Assembly (NCBI RefSeq): GCF_001307275.1
Contig: NZ_CP012831.1
Location: 992,001 to 1,056,000 of the forward strand
From: Pseudomonas fluorescens
Lineage (GTDB): Bacteria > Pseudomonadota > Gammaproteobacteria > Pseudomonadales > Pseudomonadaceae
Direction: 5' to 3'
Length of the DNA: 64,000 bases
Below the pieces are notes generated by a model, which made no database searches, had not been told where the DNA came from, and saw nothing but the letters and a program-made list of their open reading frames with translations. Within the stretch, counting starts at the first letter, position 1. Each line of letters begins with the position of its first letter. Made by a program: the position numbers and the translations under genes. Of the stretch, positions 34,342-43,623 are shown in pieces.

Positions 34342-35775
34342 ATGACATTTCTGCGCCCCACCCTGCTGACGCTCGCTTGCCTGCTTGCCTCACCGGGCTT
34401 CGCCGACGACTTGCCGTCACTTGGCGATGCCAGTTCTGCCATCGTCTCGCCAGAACAGGAGCACCAACTGGGCCGCGCCTGGCTGGCCCTGCTGCGCAGC
34501 CAGGTTTCACAGCTCAACGATCCACAGCTCAAGGACTACGTCGAAACCAGCGTCTACAAGCTGGTGGAAACCAGCCAGGTCAACGACCGGCGCCTGGAAT
34601 TCATCCTGATCAACAGCCCGCAGCTCAACGCCTTCGCCGCACCGGGCGGCATCGTCGGGGTCAACGGCGGCCTGTTCCTCAACGCACAGACCGAAGGCGA
34701 ATACGCTTCGGTCATGGCCCACGAACTGGCGCACTTGTCACAGCGCCACTTCGCCCGCGGCGTCGAAGCCCAGCAACGCATGCAGGTGCCGATGATGGCG
34801 GCACTGCTGGCTGGCATCGTGATTGCCGCCGCCGGTGGCGGTGACGCCGGGATCGCGGCCATCGCCGGAACCCAGGCCGCCGCCATTCAGGAACAACGGC
34901 GCTTCTCGCGCCAGAACGAACAGGAAGCCGATCGCATCGGTATCCAGAACCTCGAGAAGGCCGGCTACGACCCGCGGTCCATGCCAACCATGTTCGAGCG
35001 CCTGATGCGCCAGTACCGGTTCGACGCCAGGCCGCCGGAATTCCTGCTGACTCACCCGGTGACCGAATCGCGGATCGCCGATACCCGCAACCGCGCCGAA
35101 CAGGCCAAGCCGGGCGGCATCGAAGACAGTGTGCGCTATCAACTGATTCGCGCGCGGGTCCAGCTGACCTACGAAGAAACCCCGGGCCTGGGCGCCAAGC
35201 GCTTCCGGGCACAGCTGGATGAGAACCCGAAGAACGACGTGGCCCGCTATGGCCTGGCGATCGCGCAAATCAAGGGCGGCCAGTTGAATGACGCACGGGA
35301 GAATCTCAAGCCGTTGCTGGCCAAATCGCCCAACGAGATCATCTACAACCTCGCCCAGGTGGACCTGGACATCACCAGCAACAAACTGGCCGACGCTCAA
35401 TCCCGCGTCGACCGGATGCTGAGCCAGTACCCCGGCAACTATCCGCTGAACCAGGTACGCGTCGACCTGCTGCTCAAGCAGAACCGCCCCGCCGATGCCG
35501 AGAAAGCCCTGGAAACCTTGCTCAAGTCGCGCCCGGACGATCCGGACATCTGGTACATGGTGGCCGAGACCCGCGGGCTGTCAGGCAACATCATTGGCCT
35601 GCATCAGGCCCGTGCCGAGTACTTCGCCCTGGTGGGCGACTACCGTCAGGCCATCCAGCAACTGGACTTCGCCAAACGACGTGCCGGCACCAACTTCCCC
35701 CTGTCGTCGCGCATCGATGCCCGCCAGCGGGAACTCATGGAGCAGGAACGCATGGTCAAGGACATGATGGGCTGA
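34342..35775 (+). CDS. bepA: Periplasmic M48 metalloprotease with TPR repeats (BepA-like)
   Basis: A 477-residue protease/chaperone of outer membrane assembly. The signal peptide is MTFLRPTLLTLACLLASPGFA. HELAH near residue 130 (SVMAHELAHLSQRHF) is the zinc HExxH site; the third ligand Glu follows in QNEQEADRIGIQNL. Residues from about 275 form TPR-like helical repeats (YNLAQVDLDITSNKLADAQSRVDRML). ATG 34342 is the start with the signal peptide. A strong terminator follows. Confidence 0.9.
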   Translation: MTFLRPTLLTLACLLASPGFADDLPSLGDASSAIVSPEQEHQLGRAWLALLRSQVSQLNDPQLKDYVETSVYKLVETSQVNDRRLEFILINSPQLNAFAAPGGIVGVNGGLFLNAQTEGEYASVMAHELAHLSQRHFARGVEAQQRMQVPMMAALLAGIVIAAAGGGDAGIAAIAGTQAAAIQEQRRFSRQNEQEADRIGIQNLEKAGYDPRSMPTMFERLMRQYRFDARPPEFLLTHPVTESRIADTRNRAEQAKPGGIEDSVRYQLIRARVQLTYEETPGLGAKRFRAQLDENPKNDVARYGLAIAQIKGGQLNDARENLKPLLAKSPNEIIYNLAQVDLDITSNKLADAQSRVDRMLSQYPGNYPLNQVRVDLLLKQNRPADAEKALETLLKSRPDDPDIWYMVAETRGLSGNIIGLHQARAEYFALVGDYRQAIQQLDFAKRRAGTNFPLSSRIDARQRELMEQERMVKDMMG

Positions 35776-35790
35776 GCATTCGCCAGGCAT

Positions 35791-35822
35791 AAAAAAACCG
35801 CCTCTTTCGAGGCGGTTTTTTT
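35791..35822. terminator. Bidirectional rho-independent terminator
   Basis: AACCGCCTC-TTT-CGAGGCGGTT hairpin flanked by seven A and seven T, so it terminates both the M48 peptidase gene and the convergent mucD. Confidence 0.95.
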
Positions 35823-35836
35823 CAGCGGCTAACCGA

Positions 35837-37267
35837 TCATTCGGCCAGCTTGAAGGTGATGAAGCTCGCACGCCCCTGGCGCAGGACTCGCATCGACACT
35901 GAACGATTCTTCGGCAATGCCTTGGCAATGTCGGTGAATTCCTTGGCCGAACCGATGGCCTGGTTGTTCAGGTGCGTGATGATGTCGCCCGGCTGGAGAC
36001 CGATCAACGCGGCAGGACCGTCCTGCACTTCCTTGATCACCACACCGCCCTGGAGCTCCAGGGTGCGCTTCTGCTCTTCGGTCAGCTCGGCCACCGCCAC
36101 GCCCAGGCGGTTGCTGCTGCGCTCGACGCCGGACTTGGGCAGCGAATCCAGCTCCTTGCCCTCTTCAGGAATGGCCCCGACGGTCAACTCGACATTCTTG
36201 CGCTTGCCCTCGCGAATCACTTCCAGATTGGCCTTGGCGCCAGCCTTGAGGGCTCCCACCAGGTGCGGCAGGTCGGCGGACATGACGATCGGCTGACCAT
36301 TCATGCTCAGAATCACGTCACCCACTTGCAGACCGCCCTTGGCAGCCGGGCCACCTTCCTGGATCTGCGCCACCAGCGCACCGGCGGGTTTATCCAGCCC
36401 GAACGACTCGGCCAGGTCCTTGTTCACTTCCTGGATCACCACACCCAACCAGCCACGGCTGACCTTGCCTTCGCTCTTCAGTTGGTTGGACACGTCCATG
36501 GCAACGTCGATCGGAATCGCGAAGGACACGCCCATGAAGCCGCCCGAACGGGTGTAGATCTGGGAATTGATGCCGACCACTTCACCGTTGAGGTTGAACA
36601 GCGGGCCACCGGAGTTACCCGGGTTGATCGGTACGTCGGTCTGGATGAACGGCACGTAGTTTTCGTTCGGCAGGCTGCGACCGATGGCGCTGACAATACC
36701 CTGGGTCACGGTGTGGTCGAAGCCGAACGGCGAACCGATGGCAACGACCCATTGGCCGGCTTTCAGGTCCTGGGATTTGCCCAGCTTGAGCACCGGCAGG
36801 TCCTTGCCCTCGATTTTCAACAGCGCCACGTCGGAACGTGGGTCGGTGCCGATCAGCTTGGCCTTGAGCTCGCTGCGGTCGGCCAGGCGAACCAGGATTT
36901 CGTCGGCATCGGCGATCACATGGTTGTTGGTCAGGATGTAGCCATCAGGTGAAATGATGAAGCCCGACCCCAGGGACTGGGCTTCGCGCTGACGACCACC
37001 GCCGGGTGAACGGGGCTGTTGTGGCATGCCACGCTCGAAGAACTCCCGCAGCATCGGCGGCAAGCCTTCCAGGTCCGGCATCTGCTGGTCCGATACACGG
37101 CGATCCGGCAGCTTCTGGGTCGTGCTGATGTTCACCACGGCGGGTGAAGCCTGCTCGACCAGTTGTGTGAAGTCAGGCAATTCGACCGCCACGGCAGGAA
37201 CGGCCTGGCCGAGCACAAGCACGGTGGCAAAAATGGAGAGATAGGTTTTCAAGCGTGGTATCGACAT
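35837..37267 (-). CDS. mucD: Periplasmic serine protease MucD (DegP/Do family)
   Basis: A 476-residue Do-type protease degrading misfolded envelope proteins, negative regulator of AlgU activity. Signal peptide at residues 1-27 (ATVLVLGQAVPAVA). Catalytic triad: ILTNNHVIADADEI (His), RSDVALLKIEG (Asp), PGNSGGPLFNL (Ser). Two PDZ domains follow from about 270 and 375. Here mucD directly follows mucB; 234 bases between them hold no mucC. Length equals P. aeruginosa MucD. Confidence 0.95.
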   Translation of the reverse strand: MSIPRLKTYLSIFATVLVLGQAVPAVAVELPDFTQLVEQASPAVVNISTTQKLPDRRVSDQQMPDLEGLPPMLREFFERGMPQQPRSPGGGRQREAQSLGSGFIISPDGYILTNNHVIADADEILVRLADRSELKAKLIGTDPRSDVALLKIEGKDLPVLKLGKSQDLKAGQWVVAIGSPFGFDHTVTQGIVSAIGRSLPNENYVPFIQTDVPINPGNSGGPLFNLNGEVVGINSQIYTRSGGFMGVSFAIPIDVAMDVSNQLKSEGKVSRGWLGVVIQEVNKDLAESFGLDKPAGALVAQIQEGGPAAKGGLQVGDVILSMNGQPIVMSADLPHLVGALKAGAKANLEVIREGKRKNVELTVGAIPEEGKELDSLPKSGVERSSNRLGVAVAELTEEQKRTLELQGGVVIKEVQDGPAALIGLQPGDIITHLNNQAIGSAKEFTDIAKALPKNRSVSMRVLRQGRASFITFKLAE

Positions 37268-37501
37268 ACGGCTCCCGTTACGACGAGCATGGTTAAGCGA
37301 TATGGAGCAAGGAATACCAGGGAAAGATACGCCGGTATTTTTGTTCCGGGAACAGACAAGGCCAGAGCCGAGCGGCTCTGACCTATAGAAAAAAAGCTGG
37401 GGTTTTGCAAATGAAAATGCTGACAGGAAGTTTCGGCATTTCGATCAAGCCCTGGCGTCATCAGCCTCTCGCACAATCGAACCACCCGCGCCGTCAGCCG
37501 G

Positions 37502-38449
37502 CTATTGAGTCGCAGTGACGTCGGAGCGCATGGAAAGCGCGATCCGTTCCGCCGTACCGATAGGAATCTCGCCGACCACCGTGACCATCATTTCGCCTTG
37601 GGGCGTGGTGAGTCTGCGGGAGACGGCAGCCGTCGGACCGAGTTGAGTACGGGTATCGGTGGCGTTGGCACCGTTCAACGGCTCCAGGAACACCGAGAAG
37701 CGCGCCAAGCCATCGTCGTACATCAAGCTGCTGACCTGGATCTGGGTGTCCGGGTCCTTGCGCATGGCACTGCTGGTCAGTTCAAAGCCGGGCGGCAACC
37801 AGTCCGAGTGCCAGGCGGCTTTCACCGCAACGGCCTTGCCGGGTTCCTGCGCGACAGCCTTGCATTCGGCGCTGGCTTGCAGGTCACCGTCCGTGGGCAC
37901 GGCGACGTTCAGGCGAGTGAACTGGAAACGTTCGAGCAACTGGCCCTTGTCGTTGAGCAACAAGGACTTGAGCGGCAGGCCGGTCTCTTTGTCCAGGTGC
38001 AGCTCGAAGCCATAACGATGCTGGTCCTTGGGCGTCAACGCCACGATGACCGCTTGACGCCCGGCCACGCGCGACTTGCCTATGACGGCAAGGTCATACC
38101 AATTCTTGAGTTTTTGCGGATCGAGCGCACGTGAAGTGCCGTCCGGCGTATTGCCCAACCCCGCGATCAAGGAGCCGCTGACGCATTGAGTATGCCCATC
38201 AATGCGCAGGACTTCCTGTGCCGAGCCGTCGAGCTGGAGTAACCGCTCGCGGACCTTGCCATCCTGGACGCGATGCCAGATGTTATGCGTAGAAAAACTA
38301 CCGTTGCGCTCGTAAACGAAAGTGCCCTGGAAGCTCTGCTGTTGCTCGGCTTGACTCAGGCGACTCAACCAGTCCTGAGCCTCATCGGCATGGGCTGGAA
38401 TCGCACACCAGCCACCAAGCAGAAGCGTGAATAGAGGTATGGCGCGCAA
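37502..38449 (-). CDS. mucB: Sigma factor regulatory protein MucB (RseB)
   Basis: A 315-residue periplasmic protein that binds MucA and shields it from proteolysis. Signal peptide MRAIPLFTLLLGGWCAIPAHA. The N-terminal LolA/LppX-like domain starts WLSRLSQAEQQQSFQGTFVYERNG, and the C-terminal MucB/RseB domain carries LPPGFELTSSAMRKD. It lies 12 bases after mucA in the operon. Confidence 0.94.
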   Translation of the reverse strand: MRAIPLFTLLLGGWCAIPAHADEAQDWLSRLSQAEQQQSFQGTFVYERNGSFSTHNIWHRVQDGKVRERLLQLDGSAQEVLRIDGHTQCVSGSLIAGLGNTPDGTSRALDPQKLKNWYDLAVIGKSRVAGRQAVIVALTPKDQHRYGFELHLDKETGLPLKSLLLNDKGQLLERFQFTRLNVAVPTDGDLQASAECKAVAQEPGKAVAVKAAWHSDWLPPGFELTSSAMRKDPDTQIQVSSLMYDDGLARFSVFLEPLNGANATDTRTQLGPTAAVSRRLTTPQGEMMVTVVGEIPIGTAERIALSMRSDVTATQ

Positions 38450-38461
38450 TGGTTTTCCTTA

Positions 38462-39049
38462 TTAACGGTTTTCCAGGCTGGCGGCACGGGCGTAAGGCAG
38501 CGCGCTTTCGGTACCTTTCAAGGCAGCTTGCTGGGCATGCTGACGCAGGTAGTTGGGCAGACGCTGATCATGCCAGCCAGGCTGGCCTTGCAGCACACCG
38601 TTGACCATCGGGCCTGCGGTTTCCGAACCTTCGCTGTAGCCGGCCAATACCGCTGGACCCTTGACCTGTGGAGCGACCAAGCCAGGCTGGTTGGACTGCT
38701 GCGCCATTTGCACGCCGGCAATCTCATCCTGGTTGTACAGGCGCACACCGGCCAGTACGGCAACGGTGACCGACGCGGCTACCGCCAGACGTCCCAGGCT
38801 ACGCCATGGTCCGCGTGAAGCTTTTGCCGGTACGGCTTCGTCAGCCAATGCAGCAGAAACGGCCGCAGCGATGTCCAGGCGTGGAAGCAGCAAATCCTTG
38901 TGCATGACAGCCCGGGCGATCTGGTAACGAGCCCAGGTCTCACGTGTTTCAACATCGTCGAAGGCATTCAATACCCGACGCAATTCAAGTTCGTCCGCTT
39001 CGTTGTCCATAACTGCGGACAGCGATTCCTGCAGGGCTTCACGACTCAT
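38462..39049 (-). CDS. mucA: Anti-sigma factor MucA
   Basis: A 195-residue inner-membrane anti-sigma factor. The N-terminal RseA-type domain MSREALQESLSAVMDNEADELELRRVLNAFDDVETRETWARYQ binds AlgU. A single membrane helix (LGRLAVAASVTVAVLAGVRLY) lies near residue 90, then a periplasmic tail for MucB. The reading frame is intact, so no mucoidy-type truncation. Start 39049 agrees with known MucA. Confidence 0.95.
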   Translation of the reverse strand: MSREALQESLSAVMDNEADELELRRVLNAFDDVETRETWARYQIARAVMHKDLLLPRLDIAAAVSAALADEAVPAKASRGPWRSLGRLAVAASVTVAVLAGVRLYNQDEIAGVQMAQQSNQPGLVAPQVKGPAVLAGYSEGSETAGPMVNGVLQGQPGWHDQRLPNYLRQHAQQAALKGTESALPYARAASLENR

Positions 39050-39080
39050 GGCGTTCCTCTCTTGGCTGTCGCCGCTGTCT

Positions 39081-39662
39081 CTAGTTTTCCTGCAACAAGG
39101 GTTGCAGGGCTTTATCGATGGCCTCCCGAGCGCGGAAAATCCGGGAGCGCACGGTGCCCACAGGACATTGCATGACGCTCGCAATGTCTTCGTAACTCAG
39201 ACCGTCGAACTCACGTAAAGTTAAAGCCGTACGCAAATCTTCAGGCAATTGCTGGATGGTTCGATGGACGGTGCCTTCGATCTCATCCCGCAGCAACGCA
39301 CGTTCCGGTGATTCGAGATCCTTGAGGCCATGATCGCCATCATAGAACTCGGCATCTTCAGAACTTACATCGCTATCCGGCGGCCGGCGGCCGCGTGAAA
39401 CCAGATAGTTTTTCGCCGTGTTGATGGCGATGCGGTAAAGCCACGTATAAAACGCGCTGTCCCCGCGGAAATTACCAAGTGCGCGGTAGGCCTTGATGAA
39501 GGCTTCCTGAGCAACATCCTGCGCTTCATGGGTGTCGTGCACGAAACGCACGATCAACCCGAGAATTTTGTGCTGGTATTTCAGCACCAGCAGATCGAAA
39601 GCTCGCTTGTCGCCGCGTTGGACCCGCTCGACCAGCTGCTGATCCTCTTCCTGGGTTAGCAT
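39081..39662 (-). CDS. algU: Sigma factor AlgU (RpoE)
   Basis: A 193-residue ECF sigma factor controlling envelope stress and alginate genes. Region 2: KYQHKILGLIVRFVHDTHEAQDVAQEAFIKAYRALGNFRGDSAFYTWLYRIAINTAKNYL. Region 4: LPEDLRTALTLREFDGLSYEDIASVMQCPVGTVRSRIFRAREA. GAGGAGTG lies upstream of ATG 39662. It is the first gene of the algU-mucA-mucB-mucD operon. Confidence 0.97.
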   Translation of the reverse strand: MLTQEEDQQLVERVQRGDKRAFDLLVLKYQHKILGLIVRFVHDTHEAQDVAQEAFIKAYRALGNFRGDSAFYTWLYRIAINTAKNYLVSRGRRPPDSDVSSEDAEFYDGDHGLKDLESPERALLRDEIEGTVHRTIQQLPEDLRTALTLREFDGLSYEDIASVMQCPVGTVRSRIFRAREAIDKALQPLLQEN

Positions 39663-39721
39663 GAACACTCCTCGATAAGCTCGAAGGAGGCTTGCATTAC
39701 TAATTGACCGGGCTTGCAAAC

Positions 39722-39748
39722 ATAGACTCGGGCTTTTCGCAAAAGTTC
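39722..39748 (-). promoter_or_regulatory. AlgU-dependent promoter, proximal
   Basis: On the minus strand GAACTT (39748-39743), 16 bases, then TCTAT (39726-39722), a good match to the AlgU consensus GAACTT-N16/17-TCtGA. About 60 bases before the algU ATG. Confidence 0.6.
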
Positions 39749-39916
39749 TCCCCCTTCCAAGCAAGTTTCCGGCGCGCTCTGATCTCGGCACGCACGAAAA
39801 ACGCAGCAGGAGATTCCCCGGCTGCGCGAATAATCTGTCATCGGGTCTGTCGGCAGAGATTTCAATCGAAATATTGCACCAACCCGACGCTGCTCCCTTT
39901 TGCAGACAACCGTCTA

Positions 39917-39943
39917 TTGAACGTAGGCGCTTGGCAAAAGTTC
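39917..39943 (-). promoter_or_regulatory. AlgU-dependent promoter, distal
   Basis: On the minus strand GAACTT (39943-39938), 16 bases, then TTCAA (39921-39917). It matches known autoregulated algU promoters that have TCAAA/TCCAA at -10. Confidence 0.55.
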
Positions 39944-40221
39944 CCGCTATTTACATCGCCATGAACTGAATTTCAGGCAACCATGCCGCGATAAACAGCG
40001 TTCTGTCCTCGAAACGGCCGCCTTTGTCGACTCAAAGCCAAAAGGATGATCCGACGAAGCGTGTCGCTTTCCTGTCACACTGGTTTCACATTGCCATGAA
40101 GGCCCGGCTATTGTGCCGATCCCCCCCTCTATATACTAGTGGGCTGCGTGGCTGCCCGACCCGTTGAAGCGGTGTCTGGCGCCAACCCCGACCCGGGTCG
40201 CCTTGAGCGGAAACCATTCGA

Positions 40222-41838
40222 ATGAGCCAACAGTTTCAACACGATGTTCTGGTAATCGGCAGCGGAGCCGCCGGATTGAGCCTGGCGCTGACCTTGCCTG
40301 CGCATTTGCGCATCGCAGTGCTGAGCAAGGGCGACCTGGCCAACGGTTCGACCTTCTGGGCCCAGGGCGGTGTCGCCGCCGTGCTGGACGATACCGACAC
40401 CATTGAATCCCATGTCGACGACACCCTCAACGCCGGCGGTGGCCTTTGCGATCCGCAAGCGGTGCGTTTCACCGTCGAGCACAGCCGGGAAGCCATCCAG
40501 TGGCTGATCGACCAGGGCGTGCCGTTTACCCGTGACGAACAATCGGGCACCGAAGACGGCGGTTTCGAGTTCCATCTGACCCGCGAAGGCGGCCACAGCC
40601 ATCGGCGCATCATCCACGCGGCCGACGCCACGGGCGCGGCGATCTTCAAGACCCTGCTCGCCCAGGCGCGACTACGGCCGAACATCGAATTGCTGGAACA
40701 GCGCGTCGCGGTCGACCTGATCACCGAAAAACGCCTGGGCCTGGACGGTGACCGCTGCCTCGGCGCCTACGTGCTCAATCGCGGCACCGGCGAAGTCGAC
40801 ACCTACGGCGCGCGCTTCGTCGTCCTGGCGTCCGGTGGCGCGGCGAAAGTCTACCTGTATACCAGCAACCCCGACGGCGCCTGCGGCGACGGCATCGCCA
40901 TGGCCTGGCGTTCGGGTTGCCGGGTGGCGAACCTGGAGTTCAACCAGTTCCACCCCACCTGCCTCTATCACCCGCTGGCCAAGAGCTTCCTGGTGACCGA
41001 GGCCCTGCGTGGCGAAGGGGCCCATTTGAAGCTCCCCAACGGCGAACGCTTCATGCAACGTTTCGATCCGCGTGCCGAACTGGCGCCGCGTGACATCGTC
41101 GCCCGGGCCATCGACCACGAAATGAAGCGCCTGGGTATCGATTGCGTCTATCTGGACATCAGCCACAAGCCTGAAGCCTTCATCAAGAGCCACTTCCCGA
41201 CGGTGTACGAGCGCTGCCTGGAGTTTTCCATCGACATCACCAAGCAACCGATCCCGGTGGTGCCGGCGGCGCACTATACCTGCGGTGGCGTGATGGTCGA
41301 CCAACACGGCCGCACCGACGTGCCTGGCCTGTATGCCATTGGCGAAACCAGCTTCACCGGCCTGCACGGCGCCAATCGCATGGCCAGCAATTCGCTGCTG
41401 GAATGTTTCGTCTACGCCCGCTCGGCGGCGGCAGACATCCTCGAGCAATTGCCGCAGATCGCCATTCCGGCCGCCCTGCCCTCGTGGGACGCCAGCCAGG
41501 TCACCGACTCGGACGAAGACGTGATCATTGCCCACAACTGGGATGAACTGCGGCGCTTCATGTGGGACTACGTGGGCATCGTGCGCACCAACAAGCGCCT
41601 GCAACGGGCACAGCACCGGGTGCGCTTGCTGCTGGATGAGATCGACGAGTTCTACAGCAACTACAAAGTCAGCCGCGACCTGATCGAACTGCGCAACCTG
41701 GCCCAGGTGGCGGAACTGATGATTCGCTCGGCCATGGAACGCAAGGAAAGCCGGGGGCTGCATTACACCCTCGACTACCCGAACCTGCTGCCCGAGGCAC
41801 TGGACACTATCCTGGTGCCGCCCACCTACGCCGACTGA
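40222..41838 (+). CDS. nadB: L-aspartate oxidase
   Basis: A 538-residue FAD enzyme converting L-aspartate to iminoaspartate, first step of NAD synthesis. The FAD motif is [23 protein letters not shown]-type substrate motifs are seen as [18 protein letters not shown] and [53 protein letters not shown]. The succinate-dehydrogenase-like C-terminal helical domain is complete. Its 3' end overlaps the convergent ygfX-like gene by 32 bases. Confidence 0.96.
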   Translation: MSQQFQHDVLVIGSGAAGLSLALTLPAHLRIAVLSKGDLANGSTFWAQGGVAAVLDDTDTIESHVDDTLNAGGGLCDPQAVRFTVEHSREAIQWLIDQGVPFTRDEQSGTEDGGFEFHLTREGGHSHRRIIHAADATGAAIFKTLLAQARLRPNIELLEQRVAVDLITEKRLGLDGDRCLGAYVLNRGTGEVDTYGARFVVLASGGAAKVYLYTSNPDGACGDGIAMAWRSGCRVANLEFNQFHPTCLYHPLAKSFLVTEALRGEGAHLKLPNGERFMQRFDPRAELAPRDIVARAIDHEMKRLGIDCVYLDISHKPEAFIKSHFPTVYERCLEFSIDITKQPIPVVPAAHYTCGGVMVDQHGRTDVPGLYAIGETSFTGLHGANRMASNSLLECFVYARSAAADILEQLPQIAIPAALPSWDASQVTDSDEDVIIAHNWDELRRFMWDYVGIVRTNKRLQRAQHRVRLLLDEIDEFYSNYKVSRDLIELRNLAQVAELMIRSAMERKESRGLHYTLDYPNLLPEALDTILVPPTYAD

Positions 41839-42259
41839 ACCTGAGCCGCACCCGCAGGCGCCGATGGACATCCGGCGCCAGCGCGTCGCGGAGCACGCAC
41901 AGCGATCGGACCCGCCGCTCACCCTGCAATCGGAAACGCAGCACGATGATCAGCGGCAGCGCCAGGCTATCGGGGCGCAACTGCACAGCCCGCCAGCCAT
42001 CGGCCCGGCTCCAGAGCTGCCAGCCCGCGGCATTGCGACGCAACCCGCAAAAGGCCCGGCGATGGGTCAGCACGACATGTCGGGGGATCACCCAGGCGCC
42101 ATGGGCCAGGCACACGATAATGCCAAGCGCGGCGCACCAGGACGCGATGGACAACAGCAACAACGAACCCAGGGCGAACACCTGGGCCAGCAGATAGGCC
42201 GCCAGCAGTTGCCCAGAGGCCTGCCAGCGGCATTCGAAGTCATTACTTGGGTTGGACAC
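41807..42259 (-). CDS. YgfX/CptA-like membrane protein
   Basis: A 150-residue protein with two membrane helices near the N terminus ([39 protein letters not shown]) and a basic soluble tail ([15 protein letters not shown]). This layout and its position next to sdhE match YgfX (CptA) proteins, first proposed as a toxin partner of YgfY and now seen mainly as linked to SdhE. Its start overlaps sdhE by 17 bases, supporting translational coupling. Sequence conservation is low. Confidence 0.75.
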   Translation of the reverse strand: MSNPSNDFECRWQASGQLLAAYLLAQVFALGSLLLLSIASWCAALGIIVCLAHGAWVIPRHVVLTHRRAFCGLRRNAAGWQLWSRADGWRAVQLRPDSLALPLIIVLRFRLQGERRVRSLCVLRDALAPDVHRRLRVRLRFSRRRWAAPG

Positions 42260-42497
42260 GGTCCAGGATCATCCGGACCATGCGCTGCAACTCGGGGTCT
42301 TCGGATTCGCTGCGCTCCATGAACCAGCCGAACATGTCCTGATCCTCGCATTCGAGCAGGCGGACATAGCACGCACGGTCCACTTCATTGAGATGGGGGT
42401 AAACCTCTTTCACGAACGGCACCAGCAACACGTCCAGTTCAAGCATGCCGCGGCGGCTGTGCCAGTAGAGGCGATTCAGTTCAACATCTTCGACCAT
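42243..42497 (-). CDS. sdhE: Succinate dehydrogenase assembly factor SdhE
   Basis: An 84-residue FAD-assembly factor that helps covalent flavinylation of SdhA. The essential RGxxE motif is present in [19 protein letters not shown], and [16 protein letters not shown] matches the family. TGAGGAGCG precedes the start at 42497. Followed by the overlapping ygfX-like gene. Confidence 0.93.
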   Translation of the reverse strand: MVEDVELNRLYWHSRRGMLELDVLLVPFVKEVYPHLNEVDRACYVRLLECEDQDMFGWFMERSESEDPELQRMVRMILDRVQPK

Positions 42498-42646
42498 GGA
42501 GCGCTCCTCAAATAGAGCGCAAGTATACAGGCCTCGCCACAGCGCAACAGACGGCTTTGGTCTGGCACCACCGATCCTTTGTGAACTACCCATTTCAAGG
42601 GCGTCCCCTTATGATGTCTACCAGACTTTTTACCCTGCGATGACCC

Positions 42647-43588
42647 ATGGCTGATTTCGCTTTTTTCTGCACCCTGTCCCACGAAGGCGTCCTCGCGGTC
42701 CGCGGCGTGGACGCCAGCAAATTCCTGCAAGGCCAATTGACCTGCAACCTCGACTACCTCAGCGACAGCCGGGCCAGCCTCGGCGCCCGCTGCACGCAGA
42801 AAGGCCGGATGCAATCGAGCTTCCGCATCCTGCTCGAAGGCGACGGTGTGTTGATGGCCATGGCCACCGAACTGCTCGAACCGCAATTGGCGGACCTGAA
42901 AAAATACGCCGTGTTCTCCAAATCCAAGCTCACCGACGAAAGCGCCGCCTGGGTTCGCTTCGGCCTGGAAAATGCCGACAATGCCCTGGCTGGCCTGGGC
43001 CTCGAACTGCCGAGCGACACCGACAGCGTGGTGCGCCATGAAGCCTTGATCGCCATCCGCGTTTCTCCCGGCCGCGCCGAGCTGTGGGCCCCCGCCGAAC
43101 AGGCACAGGCACTGCGAACCCGCCTGGGCGCCGAACTGGCCGAGGCGGACCTGAACCCCTGGCTGCTGGGCCAGGTCCGTGCCGGGATCGGCCAGGTCAT
43201 GCCGACCACCCGCGAACTGTTCATCCCGCAGATGCTCAACCTGCAAGCCGTCGGCGGCGTCAGCTTCAAGAAAGGCTGCTACACCGGCCAGGAAATCGTC
43301 GCCCGCATGCAATACCTGGGCAAGCTCAAGCGGCGCCTGTATCGCCTGCAACTGGACGCCAGCGAACTGCCGGAACCTGGCACGGCGCTGTTCTCCCCCA
43401 CTCATGGCAGTTCCATCGGCGAAGTGGTGATTGCCGCCCGCGGCGAAGGAAACATTGAACTGCTGGCGGTATTACAGGCCGAAGCTGCAGAAGATAACAA
43501 TCTGCACCTCGGTGCCTTGGAAGGCCCTCGCCTTCAATTGTTGGACCTGCCTTACGAACTGGACCGCGACCGCGAAATCCAGCGCTGA
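42647..43588 (+). CDS. ygfZ: Folate-binding protein YgfZ
   Basis: A 313-residue tetrahydrofolate-binding protein involved in Fe-S cluster assembly and repair. The signature KGCYTGQEIVARMQYLGK (K-G-C-Y-x-G-Q-E) is seen near residue 207, with the reactive Cys intact. The N-terminal GcvT-like domain contains FLQGQLTCNL and GARCTQKGRM. It is divergent from sdhE-ygfX. Confidence 0.93.
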   Translation: MADFAFFCTLSHEGVLAVRGVDASKFLQGQLTCNLDYLSDSRASLGARCTQKGRMQSSFRILLEGDGVLMAMATELLEPQLADLKKYAVFSKSKLTDESAAWVRFGLENADNALAGLGLELPSDTDSVVRHEALIAIRVSPGRAELWAPAEQAQALRTRLGAELAEADLNPWLLGQVRAGIGQVMPTTRELFIPQMLNLQAVGGVSFKKGCYTGQEIVARMQYLGKLKRRLYRLQLDASELPEPGTALFSPTHGSSIGEVVIAARGEGNIELLAVLQAEAAEDNNLHLGALEGPRLQLLDLPYELDRDREIQR

Positions 43589-43623
43589 TCGCAGCATTTG
43601 TCGCAACACCCTAGAGAACCGAA

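Larger units (their letters stand above)
39663..40221. other. algU/nadB divergent intergenic region
   Basis: About 560 bases. It holds two candidate AlgU-type promoters for algU (listed separately) and must hold the nadB promoter on the other strand, which is not clear. No gene or known RNA was recognised. Confidence 0.6.

Noticed and set aside
37268..37501. Possible mucC between mucB and mucD
   Set aside because: The only open frame has no membrane helices or RseC-like motif and overlaps the mucD start region.
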